Shown: one piece after another, positions 45,979 through 55,334 of the stretch | Layout of the letters: the number at the start of each line of letters is the position of its first letter | How positions within the stretch are numbered: the stretch's first letter is position 1 | NCBI GenBank assembly: GCA_005502875.1 | Contig: SCMV01000013.1 | Span: 1 to 64,000 of the forward strand | Direction of reading: 5' to 3' | DNA: 64,000 nt | Source: Comamonadaceae bacterium 2PF | GTDB taxonomy: Bacteria > Pseudomonadota > Gammaproteobacteria > Burkholderiales > Burkholderiaceae_C | Notes under the pieces: generated by a model | What the model was told of the DNA's origin: nothing | The model's input: the letters and a program-made list of their open reading frames with translations, nothing else | Database searches by the model: none | Made by a program: the position numbers and the translations under genes

Positions 45979-46057
45979 GTTGCAACATGACTCGAAGTAT
46001 AGGAGCGCCATCGGCGATTGCAAGCACTTTTTTGTGCGGTGCAGCAACCGTTTGCAA
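45979..46057. promoter_or_regulatory. Three TTGCAA boxes around the phasin promoter
   Basis: TTGCAA occurs at 45980-45985 (inside the palindrome GTTGCAAC), 46018-46023 (the -35) and 46052-46057. Phasin genes are usually repressed by PhaR, which binds TGC/GCA-rich repeats, so these are candidate operator sites. Confidence 0.45.
45996..46023 (-). promoter_or_regulatory. Phasin gene promoter
   Basis: TTGCAA (46018-46023) and TATACT (45996-46001) with a 16-bp spacer on the minus strand. The transcript would start near 45989, giving a leader of about 69 bases. Confidence 0.75.
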
Positions 46058-46109
46058 CTTTGTCTTGTTTTTGACAATCAAAGGTGTGTCGGATCACGGC
46101 GGGACGGGG

Positions 46110-46137
46110 TTGCCCACCTCGCCGCCTCGCCTACACT
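46110..46137 (+). promoter_or_regulatory. Promoter of ppa
   Basis: TTGCCC (46110-46115) and TACACT (46132-46137) with a 16-bp spacer. The start would be near 46143, 38 bases before the ppa ATG. Confidence 0.6.
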
Positions 46138-46181
46138 CTCGACTTCACCGCATCCCAACTGCCCACAGCTGACAGATCACC

Positions 46182-46715
46182 ATGAGCCTGCTCAACGTCC
46201 CCGCCGGCGCCAAGGCGCCTGACGTCTTCAACGTCATCATCGAGATCCCCGCCAACGCCGACCCGATCAAGTACGAGATCGACCACGAGACCGGTGCGGT
46301 CTTCGTCGACCGTTTCATGGGCACGGCCATGCACTACCCCTGCAACTACGGCTACGTGCCCCAGACCATCGCCGCCGATGGCGATCCGGTCGATGTGCTG
46401 GTCGTGACCCCCTTCCCCTTGCAGCCTGGCGTGGTCATCCCTTGCCGCCCCCTGGGCATCCTGAAGATGGAAGACGAGGCCGGTGGTGACTCCAAGCTGG
46501 TGGCCGTGCCGACCGAGAAAATCTGCGCCATGTACAAGGGCATCCAGAAGCTGGAAGACCTGCCCGAGTTGCTGATCGCCCAGATCAAACACTTCTTCGA
46601 GCACTACAAGGACCTGGAGCCCGGCAAGTGGGTGAAGGTGGTCGGCTGGGCCGGCATCGGGGACGCCAAGGCCGAAGTGGTCACGGGCCTGGAAAGCTTC
46701 AAGAAGCAACACTGA
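46182..46715 (+). CDS. ppa: Inorganic pyrophosphatase
   Basis: 177 residues, the usual length for family I enzymes. [29 protein letters not shown] and DGDPVDVLV (the family signature with three metal-binding Asp) are present. It hydrolyses pyrophosphate in the cytoplasm and drives biosynthetic reactions. It has its own promoter and terminator. Confidence 0.97.
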   Translation: MSLLNVPAGAKAPDVFNVIIEIPANADPIKYEIDHETGAVFVDRFMGTAMHYPCNYGYVPQTIAADGDPVDVLVVTPFPLQPGVVIPCRPLGILKMEDEAGGDSKLVAVPTEKICAMYKGIQKLEDLPELLIAQIKHFFEHYKDLEPGKWVKVVGWAGIGDAKAEVVTGLESFKKQH

Positions 46716-46751
46716 GTGGAGCAGGGCGCATGTCGCCCGTTCTGACTGAAG

Positions 46752-46785
46752 CCGCCTGTGCCGCGTCCGGACCAGGCGGTTTTTT
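46752..46785 (+). terminator. Intrinsic terminator of ppa
   Basis: CCGCCTG (46752-46758) pairs with CAGGCGG (46773-46779), followed by six T. It lies 37 bases after the ppa stop. Confidence 0.85.
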
Positions 46786-46865
46786 CATGGCCAAGGCCCG
46801 CGGTGGCGTGAGGCGTTTCATGGCGGTGTGTGCCGACGGCGCGGTGCCCGTTGTTGCGGGTTAAC

Positions 46866-46898
46866 GACCCCCATGTTTGCGGGGGTCTTATATAAGAC
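46866..46898. promoter_or_regulatory. Hairpin and 14-bp perfect palindrome upstream of aceA
   Basis: GACCCCC/GGGGGTC (46866-46887) overlaps the perfect palindrome GTCTTATATAAGAC at 46885-46898. The palindrome lies 79 bases before the aceA start and is a strong operator candidate for a dimeric regulator. Which regulator is unknown. Confidence 0.6.
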
Positions 46899-46976
46899 AT
46901 AAGTCCACACTTGCGCGCGGAAATCCTGATAGAGTCACGGCTTTTCTAGCACCTCCCTTCAACCTCGGAGATCGTC

Positions 46977-48293
46977 ATGACTCAACTCACCCGCGAACAG
47001 CAAATCGCAGCCCTGGAAAAGGACTGGGCCGAAAACCCCCGTTGGAAGCTCGTCAAGCGCGGCTATTCCGCAGCTGACGTGGTTCGCCTGCGCGGCAGCA
47101 TGCAGCCCGAGTACACCCTGGCCAAGCGCGGCGCTGAGAAGCTGTGGGAAAAGGTCAACGGCGGTGCCAAGAAGGGCTACGTGAACGCTTTCGGCGCCAT
47201 CACCGCCGGTCAAGCCATGCAACAGGCCAAGGCTGGCCTGGAAGCCGTGTACCTGTCGGGCTGGCAAGTCGCCGCCGACGGCAACACCTCGGAAACCATG
47301 TACCCCGACCAGTCGCTGTACGCGTACGACTCGGTGCCCACCATGGTTCGCCGCATCAACAACACGTTCAAGCGTGCTGACGAAATCCAATGGTCGCGTG
47401 GCATCAACCCCGGCGACGAGCAGTTCGTTGACTACTTCCTGCCCATCGTCGCTGACGCTGAAGCCGGTTTCGGTGGTGTCCTGAACGCGTTCGAGCTGAT
47501 GAAGAACATGATCGCTTCGGGCGCCGCTGGCGTTCACTTCGAAGACCAGCTCGCCGCTGTCAAGAAGTGCGGTCACATGGGTGGCAAGGTGCTGGTCCCC
47601 ACGCAAGAAGCCATCGAGAAGCTCATCGCTGCTCGTTTCGCTGCTGACGTGATGGGCGTGCCCACCATCGTTCTGGCTCGCACCGACGCCGAAGCCGCCA
47701 ACCTGATCACCTCCGATCACGACGCCAACGACAAGCCCTTCCTGACCGGTGAGCGCACCCAAGAAGGCTTCTACCGCGTCAAGAACGGCCTGGAGCAATC
47801 CATCAGCCGTGGCGTTGCCTACGCTCCTTACGCCGACCTGGTGTGGTGCGAAACCGGCGTGCCCGACATCGGCTTCGCCCGTGAATTCGCGCAAGCCGTG
47901 CACGCCAAGTGCCCCGGCAAGCTGCTGTCGTACAACTGCTCGCCTTCCTTCAACTGGAAGAAGAACCTGGACGACAAGCAGATCGCCAAGTTCCAGCAAG
48001 ACCTGTCGGACCTGGGCTACAAGTACCAGTTCATTACGCTGGCTGGCATCCACATCAACTGGTTCAACACCTTCCAGTTCGCCCACGCTTACGCCCGCGG
48101 CGAAGGCATGAAGCACTACACCGAAATGGTGCAAGAACCCGAATTCGCAGCTCGCGAAAAGGGCTACACCTTCGTGTCGCACCAACAGGAAGTCGGCGCT
48201 GGCTACTTCGACGACGTGACCACCGTGATCCAAGGTGGCTCGTCTTCCGTCAAGGCCCTGACCGGCTCGACCGAAGAAGAACAGTTCCACTGA
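46977..48293 (+). CDS. aceA: Isocitrate lyase
   Basis: 438 residues; GGAG precedes the ATG. The catalytic motif KKCGHMGGK (196-204, Cys198) and the ADAEAGFGG and CSPSFNW motifs are intact. It splits isocitrate to glyoxylate and succinate, the first step of the glyoxylate shunt, used on acetate or fatty acids. Codon use is dominated by a small set (GCT, GTT, AAG), as in highly expressed genes. A 14-bp palindrome sits in the promoter region and a strong terminator follows. Confidence 0.97.
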   Translation: MTQLTREQQIAALEKDWAENPRWKLVKRGYSAADVVRLRGSMQPEYTLAKRGAEKLWEKVNGGAKKGYVNAFGAITAGQAMQQAKAGLEAVYLSGWQVAADGNTSETMYPDQSLYAYDSVPTMVRRINNTFKRADEIQWSRGINPGDEQFVDYFLPIVADAEAGFGGVLNAFELMKNMIASGAAGVHFEDQLAAVKKCGHMGGKVLVPTQEAIEKLIAARFAADVMGVPTIVLARTDAEAANLITSDHDANDKPFLTGERTQEGFYRVKNGLEQSISRGVAYAPYADLVWCETGVPDIGFAREFAQAVHAKCPGKLLSYNCSPSFNWKKNLDDKQIAKFQQDLSDLGYKYQFITLAGIHINWFNTFQFAHAYARGEGMKHYTEMVQEPEFAAREKGYTFVSHQQEVGAGYFDDVTTVIQGGSSSVKALTGSTEEEQFH

Positions 48294-48340
48294 TCTGCGC
48301 GGGCCGCAAGGCCCGTTGCCTGATGGGCTTGAACGCGAAA

Positions 48341-48366
48341 ACGGCACCTTCGGGTGCCGTTTTTCT
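48341..48366 (+). terminator. Intrinsic terminator of aceA
   Basis: ACGGCACC/GGTGCCGT with a TTCG tetraloop, then TTTTCTTTT. It separates aceA from the thrS leader. Confidence 0.92.
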
Positions 48367-48377
48367 TTTCGGGTCGC

Positions 48378-48383
48378 TACAAT
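48378..48383 (+). promoter_or_regulatory. Candidate -10 box of the thrS leader transcript
   Basis: TACAAT lies just after the aceA terminator. No good -35 is seen at the right spacing, so the promoter is uncertain. Confidence 0.4.
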
Positions 48384-48459
48384 CGGGCATCTGGCGCGCG
48401 CTTGATGCGTGAGCACCGTCCTGGCAAATCGTAAGGAACGTAGAAAGGCACACACGGTT

Positions 48460-48507
48460 ATGACACCGCGAACTTCGACCCCCACTTTCACCTCGACCGA
48501 GGTCTAG
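48460..48507 (+). CDS. Threonine-rich leader peptide of thrS
   Basis: A 15-residue frame, ATG to TAG, reads MTPRTSTPTFTSTEV: six of fifteen residues are Thr and two of the remaining are Ser. AAAGG lies about 11 bases upstream. A terminator hairpin follows 48 bases after the stop, and a competing antiterminator can form. This arrangement is that of a transcription attenuator: ribosomes would stall at the Thr codons when charged tRNA-Thr is scarce. It is too short to be found by standard gene callers. Function is inferred from layout and codon content. Confidence 0.72.
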   Translation: MTPRTSTPTFTSTEV

Positions 48508-48509
48508 TC

Positions 48510-48567
48510 GGCTGGCCGCTGCTTTCGCAAACCTGTTTGCTCCTACAAACCAGAAAGCGCGGCAGCC
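48510..48567 (+). promoter_or_regulatory. Antiterminator pairing of the thrS attenuator
   Basis: GGCTGGCCGC at 48510-48519, directly after the leader stop codon, can pair with GCGGCAGCC at 48559-48567 (nine pairs, one bulged G). This would sequester the 5' arm of the terminator. A ribosome sitting on the leader stop codon would cover the left arm and allow termination. Confidence 0.6.
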
Positions 48568-48580
48568 ACCGCGCTTTTTT
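48555..48580 (+). terminator. thrS attenuator terminator
   Basis: AAGCGCGG pairs with CCGCGCTT around the loop CAGCCA and is followed by TTTT. It lies 74 bases before the thrS start codon, within the leader rather than after a gene. Confidence 0.85.
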
Positions 48581-48653
48581 GTTGCCCGAACACTTTTCAA
48601 CCGGCGGCTGCACCAAGCCGGAGGGGCAACTTCCCCACTGAGGAAACACCAAG

Positions 48654-50573
48654 ATGATTTCGATTCAACTGCCCGATGGCTCCAAGCGTGAGTTTCCCCA
48701 GCCGGTGACCGTGGCCGAAGTGGCTGCCTCCATCGGCACGGGCCTGGCCAAGGCCGCGCTGGCTGGCCGCGTGGGGCAGGGCGATGCCGCCCGCCTGGTC
48801 GACACCTCCTACCGCATCGAGGCCGACACGCAATTGGCCATCGTCACCGAGAAGGACGCCGACGGCCTGGATGTCATCCGCCACTCGACGGCTCACTTGC
48901 TGGCCTACGCGGTCAAGGAGCTCTTCCCCGAGGCTCAGGTCACCATCGGACCGACCATCGAAGACGGCTTCTACTACGACTTCGCCTACAAGCGCCCCTT
49001 CACGCCGGAAGACCTGGCCGCCATCGAAAAGAAGATGGCCGAGCTGGCCAAGAAAGACGAGAAGGTCGAGCGCAAGGTGCTGCCTCGTGACGAGGCCGTG
49101 GCCTACTTCAAGAGCCTGGGCGAGCACTACAAGGCCGAGATCATCGAGAGCATCCCGGCCGACCAGGACGTGTCGCTCTACAGCGAAGGCGCTTTCACCG
49201 ACCTGTGCCGTGGCCCGCACGTGCCCAGCACCGGCAAGCTCAAGCACTTCAAGCTGATGAAGGTGGCTGGCGCCTACTGGCGCGGTGACCACCGCAACGA
49301 GCAGCTGCAGCGCGTGTACGGCACGGCCTGGACGAGCAAGGAAGACCTGCAGCTGTACCTGACCCGCCTGGAAGAGGCCGAAAAGCGCGACCACCGCAAG
49401 CTGGGCAAAGAGCTCGATCTGTTCCACATCGACGAGCACGCGCCCGGCGTCGTGTTCTGGCACCCCAAGGGCTGGACGGTTTGGCAGGCGGTGGAGCAGT
49501 ACATGCGCCAGGTCTACCGCGACAACGGCTACCAGGAGGTCAAGGGCCCGCAGATCATCGACAAGACGCTGTGGGAGAAGACCGGCCACTGGGACAAGTA
49601 CCGCGAGAACATGTTCACCACCGAATCGGAAAAGCGCGACTACGCGCTCAAGCCGATGAACTGCCCCGGCCACATCCTGATTTTCAACCAGGGGATCAAG
49701 AGCTACCGCGACCTGCCGGTGCGCTACGGCGAGTTCGGCCAGTGCCACCGCAACGAGCCCACTGGCGGCCTGCACGGCATCATGCGCGTGCGCGGCTTCA
49801 CGCAGGACGACGGCCACGTCTTCTGCACCGAAGACCAGATCCTGCAGGAGTGCGTGGACTTCACGGCCCTGCTGCAGAAGGTCTACGCCGACTTCGGCTT
49901 CACCGACATCATCTACAAGGTCGCCACTCGCCCTGAAAAGCGCATCGGCTCCGACGAGGTGTGGGACAAGGCCGAGAGCGCACTGATGGAAAGCCTCAAG
50001 GCCACCCACAGCGAGTTCACCATCGCCCCGGGCGACGGTGCCTTCTATGGCCCCAAGATCGAGTACACGCTGAAAGACGCGCTGGGCCGCCACTGGCAGT
50101 GCGGCACCATCCAGGTCGACTTCTCGATGCCCGAGCGACTGGGTGCCGAGTACGTGACCGAGGCCAGCGACCGCAAGCACCCCGTGATGCTGCACCGCGC
50201 GATCCTGGGCTCGCTGGAGCGCTTCATCGGTATCCTGATCGAGCAGCATGCAGGCGCTTTGCCTGTGTGGTTGTCGCCGGTTCAGGCCGTGGTGCTCAAC
50301 ATCACCGACGCGCAGGCCGACTACGCACGTGACGTGGCCGCGGCGCTCAACAAAGCCGGCATCCGCACCAAGCTCGACACCCGCAACGAGAAGATCACCT
50401 ACAAGATCCGCGAGCACGCGATGCAGAAGGTGCCTTACTTCATCGTGCTGGGCGACAAGGAAAAGGAAGCCGGCAAGGTGGCCGTGCGGGCCCGTGGCAA
50501 CCAGGACCTGGGCGTCATGGACCTGTCTGCGCTGACCGCGCTGATCGGCCAGGCCGCAGCCGAGCGGCGTTGA
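48654..50573 (+). CDS. thrS: Threonyl-tRNA synthetase
   Basis: 639 residues with GAGGAAA before the ATG. TGS domain (1-65), editing-type second domain with [11 protein letters not shown] and the [19 protein letters not shown] segment, then the class II core: [51 protein letters not shown] (motif 2), and [11 protein letters not shown] (motif 3). The anticodon-binding domain is C-terminal. It charges tRNA-Thr. The 5' leader carries an apparent threonine attenuator. The stop abuts the stop of the opposite-strand hybrid kinase. Confidence 0.98.
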   Translation: MISIQLPDGSKREFPQPVTVAEVAASIGTGLAKAALAGRVGQGDAARLVDTSYRIEADTQLAIVTEKDADGLDVIRHSTAHLLAYAVKELFPEAQVTIGPTIEDGFYYDFAYKRPFTPEDLAAIEKKMAELAKKDEKVERKVLPRDEAVAYFKSLGEHYKAEIIESIPADQDVSLYSEGAFTDLCRGPHVPSTGKLKHFKLMKVAGAYWRGDHRNEQLQRVYGTAWTSKEDLQLYLTRLEEAEKRDHRKLGKELDLFHIDEHAPGVVFWHPKGWTVWQAVEQYMRQVYRDNGYQEVKGPQIIDKTLWEKTGHWDKYRENMFTTESEKRDYALKPMNCPGHILIFNQGIKSYRDLPVRYGEFGQCHRNEPTGGLHGIMRVRGFTQDDGHVFCTEDQILQECVDFTALLQKVYADFGFTDIIYKVATRPEKRIGSDEVWDKAESALMESLKATHSEFTIAPGDGAFYGPKIEYTLKDALGRHWQCGTIQVDFSMPERLGAEYVTEASDRKHPVMLHRAILGSLERFIGILIEQHAGALPVWLSPVQAVVLNITDAQADYARDVAAALNKAGIRTKLDTRNEKITYKIREHAMQKVPYFIVLGDKEKEAGKVAVRARGNQDLGVMDLSALTALIGQAAAERR

Positions 50574-53552
50574 TCAGCCTGCTGGCCCGCCCCCGCCCTC
50601 TGGGGGTGGTGCCAGCCAGCGCTGCAAGGTCAGCGTCAGGCGTGTGAGCTCGAAGGGCTTGGGCAGGTGGTCGTTCATGCCTGCGTCGATGCAGCGCTGG
50701 CGATCGTCCAGCGAGGCGTTGGCCGTCATGGCGATGACGGGCACGTGCTGTCGGTGAGGCATGGCGCGCACCAGGCGGGTGGCTTGCAGGCCGTCCATCT
50801 CTGGCATCTGCATGTCCATGAGGATCAGGTCGATGGCTTGAGATGGGTTCGCAGCCAGGGACACCGCTTCGCGACCGTTGCTCGCTGTGTGCACGGTCAG
50901 CCCATGCAGTTGCAGCAACTCGCAAGCCAGTTCGCGGTTGAGTTCGTTGTCCTCTGCCAGCAGCACGTTCAATCCGGCGGGCAGTTTTGCCAGCACGGGC
51001 AGGCTGGCATCTGCCGGAGCGCTCGCGGTGTCCATGGTGGCGGTCTGGTCGGTTTGCGTCATCGGGATCTCCAGCCAGAACGTGGAGCCCTCGCCGGGTC
51101 GGCTGTCCACGCCGATGCATCCGCCCATGAGCTCCACGATTCGCCGGCTGATGGCCAGCCCGAGGCCGGTGCCGCCAAAGCGCCGGGTGGTCGAGTTGTC
51201 GGCCTGTTGGAACGGCTTGAACAGACGCGCCTGGGCATCGACATCGATGCCGATGCCCGAATCCTCAACCTCGGCCCGCAGCACGGCGCGGTGGTTTTTG
51301 TCCTGTGCGGTGCTCAGGCGGATGTCGATGCGGCCCGACTCGGTGAACTTCACCGCATTGCCCCCCAAGTTGAGCAGCACCTGCCCCAGGCGGAGCGGAT
51401 CGCCTTGCATGCTCTGCGGCACGTCGGCACTGGCGTGCGTCGACAGCGTCAAGCCTTTTGAGCGAGCCTGGTCCTCGAGCGTCCAGGCCAGTTGGCGCAA
51501 CAGCGTCCTGGGTTCGAAAGGCTGGCGTTCGATCTCCAGTTTTCCTGCCTCGATCTTTGAAAAGTCCAGGATGTCGTTGATGGTGCCAAGCAGCAACTGA
51601 CCTGCGCCTTCGACCTTGCGCAGGTGGTCGCGCACGCGAGTCGGATCCAGCAGGTCATCGCGAAGCAGCAGGGCGGTCAGCCCGATGATCGCGTTCAGCG
51701 GGGTGCGGATCTCATGGCTCATGGTGGCCAGGAACGCGCTCTTGGCTTCGTTGGCGGCTTCTGCCGCCTCCTTGGCCTGTTTCAGCGGGGTGATGTCTTG
51801 CAAGGTGATGAGCAGCCCGTCGTCAAGCAACTGTCCGCCAATCAGCACATCGAGCGTGTGCCCATGCCCTGTTTTGACTTGGTACTCGCGCGCAGGCACC
51901 GTGCCATCGCCGTTGCGGGCTTGATCGAGGTCTTGCTGCCAGCGCAGGATGACCCACTCGCGGTAGGCCGGGTCGGGGTAGGCCCGCAGGAACCACTGCG
52001 CCGGGTGGCGGATGTCTTCTGCGGTCAGGCCCAGTTGGCTCATGTAGCGCTGGTTGACGGAGACGACCTCGTTGCCGCGCTGAAATGCCATGGCCACAGG
52101 CGCCATTTCATAAAGCACCTTGAACAGCATGTCCCGCTCGGCTGCCGCTTGAGCCAGCCTGGCCCGCTCCGTGTCGGCTTCAGCCTGTCGCCTTTGGGTG
52201 ATGTCCCGCGCGAGGGTGAGCACGTGCAACTGCTGGCCATGCAACTTGCGGGTGCTGGAGAGCTCGAGCCAGCGTTGACCCGATTGCGCGTTCAGGCAGA
52301 TGCTGCGGCCGAGGTCCCGCCCTTCTCTGCGAGCGGTGTCGATCGACGCCTTGACGAGCTGAGCGGCTGCATCGGGCAGGAAGGCCTCTGGTGGCTGGCC
52401 GATCAGCCTGGCGGCATCTGCTTCGATGGCGCTGCCTTCGCGGCCGGTGAAGGCGTTGACAACCCGGCCATCCGCATCGAACTCGATCAACCAATCCGGG
52501 ATGGCTTCCAGGGTGGCGGCCAGGTCCGCGCGGGCCACTTCGGTGTCCTGGTGCGCCTGCTGCAAGGCTTTGAGCGCCCCGTGCAGTGCCGACGTGCGAG
52601 CGCTCACGCGCCGCCGCAACTGCATGTTCCAAAGCAGCAGCAGGCCAGCACCCACCACCACCGTGCCGGCGGCCCACCATGCTTGAGGGGGCACCTGCGT
52701 GGCGCCGCCCTGGCTTCCCAGCCACTTCTCGCGCAGCGCCTGCTCCTCTGCTTCGGAGATGGCTTGCATGCCTTGTTCGACGAAGTTCAGCACCTCGGTG
52801 CGACCTTCCTTGACCGCCCGGTGCGCCTGTCCGGTGTAGAGCACGAACGACTGCTTGAACTCGGTGTCCACGCCGAGCTTGTAGAGGTAGAAGCGCGCGG
52901 GGCCCTCGTCAAGGCAGAAGACTTTCACCTCTTGTCGTTGAGCCGCCCGGATGAGTTGCTCGTAGTTGGCGTAAGTGGCGATGGTGCGGATGCCGACTGC
53001 TTGCAGTTGTTCGATGCAGGCATCGCCGTCTTGTGCGCCGATGAGAAAGCCCTTGAGCGTGGCGGTGTCGTGGATGCCCAGGATGTCGGTGTGGCTGTAG
53101 ATGCCGACGGGCATGTCTGCGTACGGGCGGGAGAAGTCGTACTGCGCTTCGCGCGATGGCGTGCGGTAGATCAGGTCGATGACATCCGCTTGGCCAGATT
53201 GAAGGGCCTGCAGTGCTTGGGCCCAGGGCCGCAGGGTGAATTCAACGGGCACGCCTGTCTTGCGAGACCACAGCCGCCAGCGGTCGATGAGCAGCCCCTC
53301 CGGCCCACCATCGCTGTTGCGGTAGGTGTAGGGGGGGAAGTTCTCGTCGCTGACGACGTGCAGCACCTTCAGGCCCGCAGGCTGGGCGGGTGGGGCAGGC
53401 GTTTGCTGCGCAGCAGGCAGGTCGCTTCCGAGCAGCAGGCAGCTCGCCGTCAGGCTCAGCAGGATCCGTCGCCAGCAAGGGGGCAAGGGCATGGGCGATG
53501 GGGGCGTTTGAAGTGGCGAAACATCGCGAAGACCGCGCGTGGAGTCTGCCAT
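50574..53552 (-). CDS. Hybrid sensor histidine kinase with periplasmic solute-binding domain
   Basis: 992 residues from the ATG at 53552 (GGAAGAG upstream). A signal helix, then a periplasmic SBP_bac_3 domain (about 60-300: LHVVSDENFPPYTYRN, DVIDLIYRTPSREAQYDFSRPY), then a membrane helix and two PAS domains. The kinase core has ATMSHEIRTPLNAIIGL (H-box) and FGGTGLGLAISRRIVELMGG. A C-terminal receiver carries LILMDMQMPEMDG. The solute-binding part suggests direct sensing of an amino acid or similar ligand. No partner regulator is adjacent. It lies on the opposite strand between thrS and infC, which are usually neighbours. Confidence 0.9.
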   Translation of the reverse strand: MADSTRGLRDVSPLQTPPSPMPLPPCWRRILLSLTASCLLLGSDLPAAQQTPAPPAQPAGLKVLHVVSDENFPPYTYRNSDGGPEGLLIDRWRLWSRKTGVPVEFTLRPWAQALQALQSGQADVIDLIYRTPSREAQYDFSRPYADMPVGIYSHTDILGIHDTATLKGFLIGAQDGDACIEQLQAVGIRTIATYANYEQLIRAAQRQEVKVFCLDEGPARFYLYKLGVDTEFKQSFVLYTGQAHRAVKEGRTEVLNFVEQGMQAISEAEEQALREKWLGSQGGATQVPPQAWWAAGTVVVGAGLLLLWNMQLRRRVSARTSALHGALKALQQAHQDTEVARADLAATLEAIPDWLIEFDADGRVVNAFTGREGSAIEADAARLIGQPPEAFLPDAAAQLVKASIDTARREGRDLGRSICLNAQSGQRWLELSSTRKLHGQQLHVLTLARDITQRRQAEADTERARLAQAAAERDMLFKVLYEMAPVAMAFQRGNEVVSVNQRYMSQLGLTAEDIRHPAQWFLRAYPDPAYREWVILRWQQDLDQARNGDGTVPAREYQVKTGHGHTLDVLIGGQLLDDGLLITLQDITPLKQAKEAAEAANEAKSAFLATMSHEIRTPLNAIIGLTALLLRDDLLDPTRVRDHLRKVEGAGQLLLGTINDILDFSKIEAGKLEIERQPFEPRTLLRQLAWTLEDQARSKGLTLSTHASADVPQSMQGDPLRLGQVLLNLGGNAVKFTESGRIDIRLSTAQDKNHRAVLRAEVEDSGIGIDVDAQARLFKPFQQADNSTTRRFGGTGLGLAISRRIVELMGGCIGVDSRPGEGSTFWLEIPMTQTDQTATMDTASAPADASLPVLAKLPAGLNVLLAEDNELNRELACELLQLHGLTVHTASNGREAVSLAANPSQAIDLILMDMQMPEMDGLQATRLVRAMPHRQHVPVIAMTANASLDDRQRCIDAGMNDHLPKPFELTRLTLTLQRWLAPPPEGGGGPAG

Positions 53553-53599
53553 GGGCGCTCTTCCGAGGTCCCTCTGTGGCCTTGGTGAGGTCGTTGGGT

Positions 53600-53628
53600 T
53601 TGCGCAACGCGTCGGGAGCGTGTAAACT
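53600..53628 (+). promoter_or_regulatory. Promoter of the infC-rpmI-rplT transcript
   Basis: TTGCGC (53600-53605), 17-bp spacer, TAAACT (53623-53628). The start would be near 53635, giving an infC leader of about 255 bases. The 337-bp region between the kinase and infC contains no other gene I can support. Confidence 0.6.
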
Positions 53629-53876
53629 TTCGCGCGCAAAGGTCAGTTGAGTGCGCCACGGGTGCACACGCTGGCTCTGTGCGCGCCCGGGGCGACAGAG
53701 AACCCCGGCGCGATGTCGATGAAGACTTCTGCCTCGCTGCCTTGAAGCTCGACCCAGACATCGCCGGTCAGGTCTGACGCGTGCCGTGTCTGTTCATGCA
53801 GTCTGGACAGCCGGTCGCCAACCCGCCGGGCGCGTGTTCACCGACCATTGGTTCGAGCGATTCCAACGCCGGGCCC

Positions 53877-53892
53877 GAAGGAAACAGACATC
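53877..53892 (+). promoter_or_regulatory. Ribosome-binding site and ATC start of infC
   Basis: AAGGAAA followed by ACAG AC and the start codon ATC. The non-AUG start is discriminated against by IF-3 itself, giving feedback control. Confidence 0.75.
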
Positions 53893-54438
53893 GCTAACTT
53901 CTTTGACCGCCGCACGCGCAACGACGAGCGCAAGCACCGGCTGAACCGTGAAATCACTGCACCCGAAGTCCGACTGAACGGACCGGAGAACGAGCCCCTC
54001 GGCGTCGTCAGCATCCAGGAAGCCCTGCGACTGTCGGCCGAGCACGATGTGGACCTGGTCGAGATCTCTGCCACGGCGGATCCCCCTGTCTGCCGCCTGA
54101 TGGACTACGGCAAGTTCAAGTACCAGGAGCAGAAAAAGGCCCACGACGCCAAGCTCAAGCAGAAGGTCATCGAGGTCAAGGAAGTCAAGTTCCGCCCCGG
54201 CACCGACGAAGGCGACTACCAGATCAAGCTGCGCAACCTGCGCCGCTTCCTGGAAGACGGCGACAAGGGCAAGGTCACGCTGCGTTTCCGTGGTCGTGAA
54301 ATCACCCACCAGGACCTGGGCATGCGCTTGCTGGAGCGCGTGCGTGACGACCTGCAGGATTGCTCGCTGGTCGAAAACATGCCGAAACTCGAAGGGCGCC
54401 AGATGATCATGGTGCTGGGCCCCAAGAAGAAGAAATAA
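53890..54438 (+). CDS. infC: Translation initiation factor IF-3
   Basis: 182 residues. [29 protein letters not shown] is the N-domain and the C-domain contains [24 protein letters not shown] choose the rare start ATC at 53890, preceded by AAGGAAA, because the protein begins there in alignment with relatives; the only upstream alternative in frame is a TTG at 53848 without a site. A non-AUG start is the basis of IF-3 autoregulation in E. coli (AUU), so the same control is likely. It binds the 30S subunit and checks start codons. Confidence 0.93.
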   Translation: MANFFDRRTRNDERKHRLNREITAPEVRLNGPENEPLGVVSIQEALRLSAEHDVDLVEISATADPPVCRLMDYGKFKYQEQKKAHDAKLKQKVIEVKEVKFRPGTDEGDYQIKLRNLRRFLEDGDKGKVTLRFRGREITHQDLGMRLLERVRDDLQDCSLVENMPKLEGRQMIMVLGPKKKK

Positions 54439-54692
54439 TCTGTTATCATCGAAGGCTTTGGTGGGTTTGCCTTGATTTTGGGCGAGCTCATCAGGCCGAA
54501 GCCGACAGCAGTCAGCCAGGCGGATCACCCGGGGGCAACCCAGGTTGAGCCGCTTTGTTGCTTCTGACGGTCTCCAAGCCAAGGCGGGGCTTTCTTTGGC
54601 GCCGCTGAGGCCATCAAAGTGCCTGCAGGCCATCAAGACACGGACGTGGGTGCCGTGGCGCCTGGCAGGAACAAGTCATAAGGAGCATCAAC
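54439..54692 (+). promoter_or_regulatory. 254-base infC-rpmI intergenic leader
   Basis: No gene is present. The stretch is unusually long for this operon and contains several GC-rich short inverted repeats before the AAGGAG site of rpmI. In E. coli L20 represses rpmI-rplT by binding a long-range structure in this region, so a similar L20 target is possible; I did not identify its core. Confidence 0.35.
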
Positions 54693-54896
54693 ATGCCCAA
54701 GATGAAGACCAAGAGCAGCGCGAAAAAGCGTTTTCGCGTTCGTCCCGGCGGCACCGTCAAGCGCGGCCAAGCCTTCAAGCGCCACATCCTGACCAAGAAG
54801 ACCACGAAGAACAAGCGCCAGCTCCGCGGCGCCGTCAACGTGCACGAGACCAACATGGGCCACATCGCCCAGATGCTGCCTTTCGCCGGTCTGTAA
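54693..54896 (+). CDS. rpmI: 50S ribosomal protein L35
   Basis: 67 residues: [20 protein letters not shown] at the start is the L35 signature; strongly basic. AAGGAG lies 10 bases before the ATG. It is followed after 54 bases by rplT, the normal order. Confidence 0.98.
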   Translation: MPKMKTKSSAKKRFRVRPGGTVKRGQAFKRHILTKKTTKNKRQLRGAVNVHETNMGHIAQMLPFAGL

Positions 54897-54950
54897 GACC
54901 TGCTGCAGCCGTCTCGATCCGTCCTCTAGTCAACGCAGAAGGAGCTACAC

Positions 54951-55310
54951 ATGCCTCGCGTCAAACGTGGCGTTACCGCCCGTGCCCGTCACAAGAAAGT
55001 CCTCGCCCTTGCCAAGGGTTTCCGCGGTCGCCGCAAGAACGTCTATCGCATCGCCAAACAGGCGGTGATGAAGGCCGGTCAGTACGCCTACCGTGATCGC
55101 CGCGCCAAGAAGCGCGAATTCCGCCGCCTGTGGATCGCGCGCATCAACGCTGGCAGCCGCGCACTGGGCCTGACCTACAGCAAGTTCATTGCTGGCATCA
55201 AGAAGGCCTCGATCGAAATCGATCGCAAGGTCCTGGCTGACATGGCTGTCAACGACCCTGCTGCTTTCGCCAGCATCGTTGAAAAGGCCAAGGCCCAACT
55301 GGCTGCCTGA
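54951..55310 (+). CDS. rplT: 50S ribosomal protein L20
   Basis: 119 residues with [18 protein letters not shown] and [21 protein letters not shown]. It binds 23S rRNA early in assembly and is a translational repressor of its own operon in other bacteria. AGGAG precedes the ATG. A terminator hairpin lies 60 bases downstream, before pheS. Confidence 0.98.
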   Translation: MPRVKRGVTARARHKKVLALAKGFRGRRKNVYRIAKQAVMKAGQYAYRDRRAKKREFRRLWIARINAGSRALGLTYSKFIAGIKKASIEIDRKVLADMAVNDPAAFASIVEKAKAQLAA

Positions 55311-55334
55311 TCTCGCAGCACCCATGTCAGACTG

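Noticed and set aside
46071-46099. TTGACA at 46071 as the ppa promoter
   Set aside because: No acceptable -10 box at 16-18 bases; the TTGCCC/TACACT pair fits better.
46911-46935. TTGCGC and TAGAGT as an aceA promoter
   Set aside because: The spacer is only 13 bases.
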